NCBI GenBank assembly: GCA_029261305.1
Contig: JAJDBO010000222.1
Coordinates: 1 to 10,968 of the forward strand
DNA from: Nitrospirales bacterium
GTDB lineage: Bacteria; Nitrospirota; Nitrospiria; Nitrospirales; UBA8639
Direction: 5' to 3'
Length of the DNA: 10,968 nt
The position numbers and the translations under genes were made by a program. Every line of letters begins with the position of its first letter. Position 1 is the first letter of the stretch. This document shows positions 6,978 through 10,968 of the stretch, piece by piece. The notes beneath the pieces were generated by a model that saw only the letters and a list, made by a program, of their open reading frames with translations, made no database searches and had not been told where the DNA came from.

Positions 6978-7778
6978 ATGGCTATCGCAACATCGACATC
7001 CACCACAGAAGCGCTAATCGAAGTGAGGCACGTCTGCACTCGCTTTGGTTCAGCGGTGGTTCATGATGATGTGAACCTCGACATCTATAAAGGAGAAGTG
7101 TTTGCCATTGGCGGGGGAAACGGGTGCGGAAAGTCTACCTTGCTCCGAGAAATCATCCTGCTTCTCGAGCCCAACTCCGGAACGATTCGAATCTTTGGAC
7201 AAGATACCAAGAGCATAGGTGAAAAAGAGGAAAGGGCCTTGCATCGGCGCATCGGAGTCATGTTCCAACATGGCGCGTTATTTAGCTCACTCACGGTCGT
7301 GGAAAATGTCGAGGCTCCATTGCGAGAGCACACGGACCTGAGCAAAAACCTCATCCATGAGATCGCCCTCATGAAGATTGCCCTGACCGGCTTCCCCATG
7401 GAAAGTGTCACCAAATTCCCCAATGAACTGAGCGGTGGGATGCGCAAGCGAGCATCCCTGGCTCGAGCCATTGTCCTAGACCCCGAAATCCTATTTCTGG
7501 ATGAACCCACGTCAGGACTCGACCCGATTAGCGCTGGCGCGTTTGATGATTTGGTCCAACAACTCAAAGAATGGTTGGGGCTCACCCTGGTCATGGTCAC
7601 GCATGATTTAGACACCCTGTGGAAAGTCGCGGACCGTGTGGCCTTGTTGGGGAATGGACGGGTCTTAGGCACCGGCACAATGGAGGAGCTTTCTCAATCG
7701 GATAACCCTGTCATTCGTGAATATTTTCATGGACCACGAGGTCGAGCCGCACGGGAGCAAGCATGGAACCAAAAGTAA
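6978..7778 (+). CDS. mlaF: MlaF-family lipid ABC transporter ATP-binding protein
   Basis: The 266-residue ATPase subunit drives lipid movement through MlaE. Motifs are Walker A GGNGCGKST (46-54), Q-loop Gln97 (MFQHGALFSSLTV), the MlaF-type signature LSGGMRKR (151-158), Walker B ILFLDEP (171-177), D-loop GLDP and H-loop His209. The LSGGM spelling and the FQHGALFSSLTV run are typical of MCE-system ATPases. Walker A has Cys50 where Ser, Ala or Pro is commoner; this should still bind nucleotide. The ATG at 6978 has GGGGAGTG 8-15 bases upstream, partly inside the mlaE end; the TTG at 6957 lies within mlaE and is less likely. The last 16 bases overlap mlaD. Confidence 0.94.
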   Translation: MAIATSTSTTEALIEVRHVCTRFGSAVVHDDVNLDIYKGEVFAIGGGNGCGKSTLLREIILLLEPNSGTIRIFGQDTKSIGEKEERALHRRIGVMFQHGALFSSLTVVENVEAPLREHTDLSKNLIHEIALMKIALTGFPMESVTKFPNELSGGMRKRASLARAIVLDPEILFLDEPTSGLDPISAGAFDDLVQQLKEWLGLTLVMVTHDLDTLWKVADRVALLGNGRVLGTGTMEELSQSDNPVIREYFHGPRGRAAREQAWNQK

Positions 7779-8698
7779 ATTACGTGGTGGTCGGCGTATT
7801 CGTCCTCCTGCTTGGCGCTCTCTTGGTCGGAGTCGTGCTGTGGTTGGGCAAAGGGTTCGATCAGAAAACCTATGACCGTTACTACGCCTACATGGAGGAA
7901 TCGGTTACGGGATTGAGCGTAGACGCTTCTGTGAAATACCGGGGTGTCGAAGTTGGCCGCGTAAAAGAAATCATGCTCAATCCCGACAATCCGCAACAAG
8001 TGCGATTGACCTTAGAAATCGAGCGTGGCACACCCATCAAAGAAGACACGCTCGCAATCCTTGACGTCCAAGGACTCACCGGTCTGGCCATTGTTGATCT
8101 CACCGGTGGAAGCCGTGAGTCGCCTCCATTGGAAGCCAAGCTCGGTGAATCCTATCCCGTGCTCCAGACCGGTCCGTCTCTCTTAGTTCGCTTTGATCGG
8201 GCAGCCACACAGCTGTTCACCAACCTGAACCGTGTGACCGAGAATGTTGATGCCCTACTCAATGAGACCAATCGGGTAGCCCTCAGCCAACTACTCAAAG
8301 ATCTAGCTTCCCTGACCCAGGCATTAACCGCCAAGAAACAACTGTTTGACGAAGGGATCACGAACGCCGCGCAAACCATGGAGCATATGGTGAAGGCCAG
8401 CAAAATGCTGAATGAGGAGATGCCCTTTTTAATCGATCGCATGCATGGAGGCGCCGATGCCTTGGAGGCCATGGCCGAAAAAGTCGGACAGACCAGTGCC
8501 TCCGTGGAATCGGTAGTGGAAGACACCAAACCGGACATTGAACGATTCTCTCAACAGACACTGAACGAAATGAGTGCACTAGTCGCTGAGCTTCGGCAAT
8601 TAACGGCCACCTTGCAGCGATCAGCTCAACAACTGGAACAGGAGCCCAATTCGCTCATCTTTGGTCGAACACCCCCATCACCAGGACCAGGAGAATGA
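7763..8698 (+). CDS. mlaD: MlaD/MCE-domain lipid-binding protein
   Basis: This 311-residue MCE protein is anchored in the inner membrane by one N-terminal helix (about 8-28, VVVGVFVLLLGALLVGVVLW), with the rest in the periplasm. The MCE domain spans about 39-116 and contains VTGLSVDASVKYRGVEVGRV (48-67) and GLTGLAIVDLTGG (104-116). MCE proteins form hexameric rings whose central pore passes lipid. About 170 residues of predicted helix follow (roughly 140-290), longer than the C-terminal part of E. coli MlaD. This suggests a needle or tunnel extension toward the outer membrane, as in PqiB-like or mycobacterial MCE proteins. The tail PNSLIFGR is seen in many such proteins. The gene starts 16 bases inside mlaF, and its last four bases overlap the lipoprotein gene. 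Confidence 0.93.
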   Translation: MEPKVNYVVVGVFVLLLGALLVGVVLWLGKGFDQKTYDRYYAYMEESVTGLSVDASVKYRGVEVGRVKEIMLNPDNPQQVRLTLEIERGTPIKEDTLAILDVQGLTGLAIVDLTGGSRESPPLEAKLGESYPVLQTGPSLLVRFDRAATQLFTNLNRVTENVDALLNETNRVALSQLLKDLASLTQALTAKKQLFDEGITNAAQTMEHMVKASKMLNEEMPFLIDRMHGGADALEAMAEKVGQTSASVESVVEDTKPDIERFSQQTLNEMSALVAELRQLTATLQRSAQQLEQEPNSLIFGRTPPSPGPGE

Positions 8699-9345
8699 GA
8701 GACATGTGTAACAACAAACCATTTTGTGTGGGCTGGCTCATCACAATGGCGGCTTTTCTCCTACACGGCTGCGGGATAATACCAAGCCGTACCGAACAAC
8801 CGATGCATACGTTTGTTCTCAATGCAGAAATCCCAACCGAGGCGCGAACGGGCGAATCAAGTAAAGACATCTTGCTCGTCAATTTGCCTCGCGCCCAATC
8901 AGGATTCAATACGCAGCGGATGGCGTATGTACAGCGAGACCATGAGCTCAACTACTTCGCATTTAACCAATGGGCCGAGACACCGGCTCACATGTTTCTT
9001 CCGCTCTTGGTCAAAGCCTTGGAACAGACGAACCAGTGGGAAGCCGTAGTACAAATGCCGAGCCCCGTGCGGGGCGAGTATCAACTCATACCCGAAAACC
9101 TTCTACTCCAACAGGAATTTACGCAGGAGCCGAGTCGAGTCAAAATTCATCTCAGGCTACAATTGATTCGTCTGAAAAAAAATCAAGTGCTGGCCACCCG
9201 AGAATTTATGGTGTTGGAAAATGCCAAGAGCGACGATCCCTATGGTGGCGTTCAAGCAGCCAATGCCGCGGCAGGACGCTTGTTGAGAGAGATTTCTGAG
9301 TGGTTGTCCCTCTGCATGGGAAAACCTGCAGATAGTACTTGCTGA
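8695..9345 (+). CDS. ABC-type transport auxiliary lipoprotein (PqiC/DUF330-like)
   Basis: This 216-residue predicted lipoprotein has a hydrophobic signal segment (about 10-23) and a lipobox Leu23-His24-Gly25-Cys26, so Cys26 would be lipidated. The mature part fits the ABC_trans_aux family: ILLVNLPRAQSGFNTQRMAYV, ELNYFAFNQWAETPAHM and LLVKALEQTNQWEAVV are characteristic blocks. Residue +2 is Gly, not Asp, so sorting to the outer membrane is expected under the usual Lol rule. There it would contact the MCE tunnel, as PqiC does with PqiB. The ATG at 8695 overlaps the mlaD stop (ATGA) and has CAGGA 9-13 bases upstream. ATG 8704 (Met4), with AGGAG about 11 bases upstream, is an alternative and would leave the signal peptide intact. 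No separate mlaC gene is seen. Confidence 0.9.
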   Translation: MRDMCNNKPFCVGWLITMAAFLLHGCGIIPSRTEQPMHTFVLNAEIPTEARTGESSKDILLVNLPRAQSGFNTQRMAYVQRDHELNYFAFNQWAETPAHMFLPLLVKALEQTNQWEAVVQMPSPVRGEYQLIPENLLLQQEFTQEPSRVKIHLRLQLIRLKKNQVLATREFMVLENAKSDDPYGGVQAANAAAGRLLREISEWLSLCMGKPADSTC

Positions 9346-9389
9346 GCCTATGCAATACCCAACATAACAACCCAAAGGGGGAGCGTATC

Positions 9390-9653
9390 ATGGAATATAC
9401 AATGGAAGATCTTAAAAAACTGCTTGCCGATCTGACACAACAGCGGGATGAAATTAATGTGAAGCTTCACCTCGCGAAGGCAGAAATTCGCGACGAATGG
9501 GACAAACTCGAAACCAAGTTTGAAGAAGTGAAAGACAAAATGTCCACGGTGAGTGAAGAGGCGGGAAAGACGGCCGAGTCCGTTACCGCAGCAGCAGGTC
9601 TCCTCACAGATGAGATCAGGGAAGGGTACGAACGAATAAAGAACGCTTTGTAA
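9390..9653 (+). CDS. Small amphipathic coiled-coil protein of unknown function
   Basis: This 87-residue protein starts at ATG 9390 after AAGGGGGAG (about 7 bases spacing); in-frame codons upstream lack such a site. Nearly the whole chain is predicted helix with heptad-like spacing of Leu, Ile and Val among many Glu, Lys and Asp residues (LKKLLADLTQQRDEINVKL, then KLETKFEEVKDKM). An Ala/Thr-rich amphipathic stretch (about 53-70) and a final acidic helix ending YERIKNAL follow. There is no signal peptide or membrane segment and there are no cysteines. It resembles the many small helical accessory or stress-type proteins found beside diverse bacterial genes, but I cannot assign a family. It lies 44 bases after the lipoprotein gene on the same strand and may be part of that transcript. 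Confidence 0.8.
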   Translation: MEYTMEDLKKLLADLTQQRDEINVKLHLAKAEIRDEWDKLETKFEEVKDKMSTVSEEAGKTAESVTAAAGLLTDEIREGYERIKNAL

Positions 9654-9801
9654 GTAACGACGTGTAAAAGAACCTGCGGGCAGGCGGACACAGGATTAAA
9701 GGGCATGAGGTTTCCCTGAAAAAACTTTCTCCTTTTCGGCCACATGAACCTAAATTTTTTCTCAACTTATTAATCCCAATCAGTAACAAGGAGGATATTT
9801 C

Positions 9802-10290
9802 ATGATTCAAGAAGTAGAAGGCGACATTCTATTAAGCAAAGCAGCTGCCGTGGCCCATGGAGTGGCCCCGCATGACAATTTCGCCAATGGCTTAGCCCTC
9901 GCACTGCGAGAGCGCTGGCCGGCTATGTACAAAGATTTCAAACACGCCTGCCAAGTGAAGGAACCCAAAGCAGGTGAATTATGGACGTGGGGTGGGCCCG
10001 GAGGAGTGCGCATTATCAATTTGCTCACGCAGGAGCCACCGCCCACGCGTGGGGGCCGCCCGGGCAAAGCCTCCGTTGAAAACGTCAATCATTGTCTCAA
10101 AGCCTTGCGGAAAACAATTGATGAAGAAAATTTCACCAGTGTGGCGCTTCCCAAGTTAGCCTGCGGGGTCGGTGGGTTGGATTGGAAAGAGGTTAAACCG
10201 CTAATTGACAAACACCTGGGAGACTTGAAGGTACCCGTCGTGGTGTATTCCACTTATCACCCTGGAGTGCAGGCCACGGAAAAATTATAA
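9802..10290 (+). CDS. Macro-domain protein (ADP-ribose-binding, ALC1/TARG1-like branch)
   Basis: The 162-residue protein is essentially one macro domain, which binds ADP-ribose and in some branches removes it from proteins, nucleic acids or small molecules. It shows the expected order: GDIL at 7-10 (adenine-contact Asp8), HGVAPHDNFANGLALALRER for the first loop, VRIINLLTQE for the central strand, and LPKLACGVGGLDW (116-128) for the diphosphate-binding loop. GVGGLDW, with Asp127, matches the TARG1/ALC1-like branch, where an Asp here is catalytic. The Lys used by TARG1 and DarG on the central strand appears to be Gln77/Glu78, though this alignment is by eye. The first loop lacks the common QGVMGxG spelling. 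The ribosome binding site is ideal (AGGAGG, 7 bases before ATG 9802). No DarT-like toxin or sirtuin gene is adjacent. Confidence 0.88.
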   Translation: MIQEVEGDILLSKAAAVAHGVAPHDNFANGLALALRERWPAMYKDFKHACQVKEPKAGELWTWGGPGGVRIINLLTQEPPPTRGGRPGKASVENVNHCLKALRKTIDEENFTSVALPKLACGVGGLDWKEVKPLIDKHLGDLKVPVVVYSTYHPGVQATEKL

Positions 10291-10332
10291 GGGAAGTTTT
10301 GTTAAATCCGTTTTGGATCAACAGAAGGAATG

Positions 10333-10360
10333 GCAGAGGACCTGGTTTCAGGTCCTCTGC
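10333..10360. terminator. Perfect 12-bp hairpin between convergent genes
   Basis: GCAGAGGACCTG (10333-10344) pairs perfectly with CAGGTCCTCTGC (10349-10360) around the 4-base loop GTTT. It lies 42 bases after the macro-domain gene and 48 bases beyond the stop of the convergent cupredoxin-like gene, the usual place for a shared terminator. Neither side has a strong T-run (ACAAACC on the +, ATTCCTTCTGTT on the -). It may therefore be Rho-assisted, stabilise 3' ends, or be a site of another kind. Confidence 0.6.
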
Positions 10361-10408
10361 ACAAACCGAAAAGCATGGAGAAATGGGGATGAGTTGGGAG
10401 AAAACGAA

Positions 10409-10864
10409 CTACACCACGTGGATCACTAAGTTTTTTAGGTGATCCATGCCGATGCAATCGACAATACAATAGGCTCGGTAACTCGTGCGGCCATTTTCAC
10501 CGACAAGAAAATTCACACTCGCTGTTGTCTCCCACATCCAGATCTTCTTCGCTTCCAGCTCCCACCCATCTTTGGAAATAATCGCCACTTGATGTGTATC
10601 CCCAAAGGCGAGACTCGTCACCTTTTCACTAAACTCAAACGTAATGCGAACCACCTTGCCCTTGGGAAGGTTCAGGGGATTTTTTCGTCCAAAGGGTTTA
10701 CCTCGATGATCCAAAAACCCTTTTTCCGAAACTTTGACAACTATCTCGACCTCAGCCGGAGCAGCCTCTTTGGGCGAAGCAAACACCGCCGGGGTAAAGA
10801 TCAAGCTGACACAAAATAGTAGTGTCATACTAACAACAGAAAATTTAGACAAAACACCTAGCAT
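10409..10864 (-). CDS. Secreted cupredoxin-like protein with CuA-like Cys-x3-Cys motif
   Basis: This 151-residue protein has a Sec signal peptide (Lys7, hydrophobic 8-24, likely cleavage after AVFA, residue 29) and a mature part of about 122 residues with alternating beta-strand pattern, as in cupredoxins. Possible copper ligands are His91 (GDTHQVAI), Cys133 and Cys137 (YCIVDC), Met140 and His142 (IGMDH). Two Cys spaced by three residues with a following His and Met recall the binuclear CuA sites of cytochrome oxidase and nitrous oxide reductase. There, however, the His follows the second Cys after three residues, whereas here it follows after four. A Type 1 copper site or a Cys disulfide is the alternative. 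The ATG at 10864 has GGAGG about 6 bases upstream. Function (electron carrier, copper handling) is inferred; no oxidase gene is seen. Confidence 0.8.
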   Translation of the reverse strand: MLGVLSKFSVVSMTLLFCVSLIFTPAVFASPKEAAPAEVEIVVKVSEKGFLDHRGKPFGRKNPLNLPKGKVVRITFEFSEKVTSLAFGDTHQVAIISKDGWELEAKKIWMWETTASVNFLVGENGRTSYRAYCIVDCIGMDHLKNLVIHVV

Positions 10865-10905
10865 AGATACCTCCTTTATTTAAGGAAAAGAATTTTGAAT
10901 GTCCG

Positions 10906-10968
10906 TTAGCCAATAACGTTACCGCCGATTTTTCCAAGTTCGGTCTGATGCTTTTCGACCTCACGTTG
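10906..10968 (-). CDS. Possible C-terminal tail of a further - strand gene (partial)
   Basis: From the right edge one - strand frame reads 20 codons and ends in TAA at 10906-10908, 41 bases before the cupredoxin-like gene. The last residues are LGKIGGNVIG. The Gly-rich, non-repetitive reading and the operon-like spacing suggest the end of an upstream gene. Twenty codons are too few to exclude chance, and a second frame is also open across the edge. No family can be named. Confidence 0.3.
   Translation of the reverse strand, partial: QREVEKHQTELGKIGGNVIG

Noticed and set aside
7085..7678. A 197-codon open frame antisense to mlaF
   Set aside because: It shadows a clear ABC ATPase. The product is Ser/Arg/Pro-rich low-information sequence, as expected for a reverse-strand reading.
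9662..9801. A terminator or other element between the coiled-coil and macro-domain genes
   Set aside because: Only 4-5 bp stems (around CCTGCGGGCAGG) can be formed, with no convincing T-run next to a stem.
1..10968. Defence system, toxin-antitoxin pair, prophage or CRISPR
   Set aside because: The macro domain raised the possibility of a DarTG-like pair, but no ADP-ribosyltransferase gene adjoins it, and no repeats, integrase, transposase or nuclease genes are visible.

Overview
The window looks like ordinary chromosome from a Gram-negative bacterium of roughly balanced base composition. The outer membrane is implied by a complete MCE/Mla-type lipid-transport cassette with a partner lipoprotein, and by a secreted cupredoxin-like protein. 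A two-gene SufC/SufB module without SufS, SufD or SufE, the STAS-fused MlaE and the copper-type periplasmic protein would fit Nitrospirota or a similar deep-branching Gram-negative lineage. That is an impression from gene content, not a demonstrated assignment. No rRNA, tRNA, CRISPR array, insertion sequence or phage gene was seen.

Left part (1-2945, all + strand): the 3' part of a helix-hairpin-helix DNA-binding protein related to the N-terminal region of PolX polymerases runs in from the left edge. It is followed closely by sufC and sufB, which look like a minimal Fe-S cluster assembly ATPase/scaffold pair. After a 236-base gap with a possible hairpin comes a small AhpD/carboxymuconolactone-decarboxylase-family protein with a CxxC motif.

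Middle (3075-4999, - strand): pncA (nicotinamidase) and pncB (nicotinate phosphoribosyltransferase) overlap by 4 bases and form a two-step nicotinamide salvage operon feeding the Preiss-Handler route to NAD. The convergent gap between the AhpD-like gene and pncB holds two mutually exclusive AT-rich hairpins. Between pncA and the next operon lie about 820 bases with no confident gene. They hold a short GC-capped dyad and one doubtful small reading frame on the - strand.

Right-centre (5821-9653, + strand): mlaE (with a fused MlaB-like STAS domain), mlaF, mlaD and an ABC-transport auxiliary lipoprotein are tightly packed, with overlaps or a 5-base gap. They should build an inner-membrane permease/ATPase, a periplasmic MCE ring or tunnel and an outer-membrane-side lipoprotein for phospholipid or other lipid traffic. 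A small coiled-coil protein follows.

Right end (9802-10968): a stand-alone macro-domain protein (+) with an ideal ribosome binding site converges on a secreted cupredoxin-like protein (-) carrying a CuA-like Cys-x3-Cys motif. A perfect 12-bp hairpin separates them. The last 63 bases may be the tail of another - strand gene. I see no clearly new multi-gene system. The items most worth a second look are the minimal SufCB pair with its Cys-rich SufC tail, the cupredoxin-like protein, the macro-domain protein and the unexplained intergenic structures.
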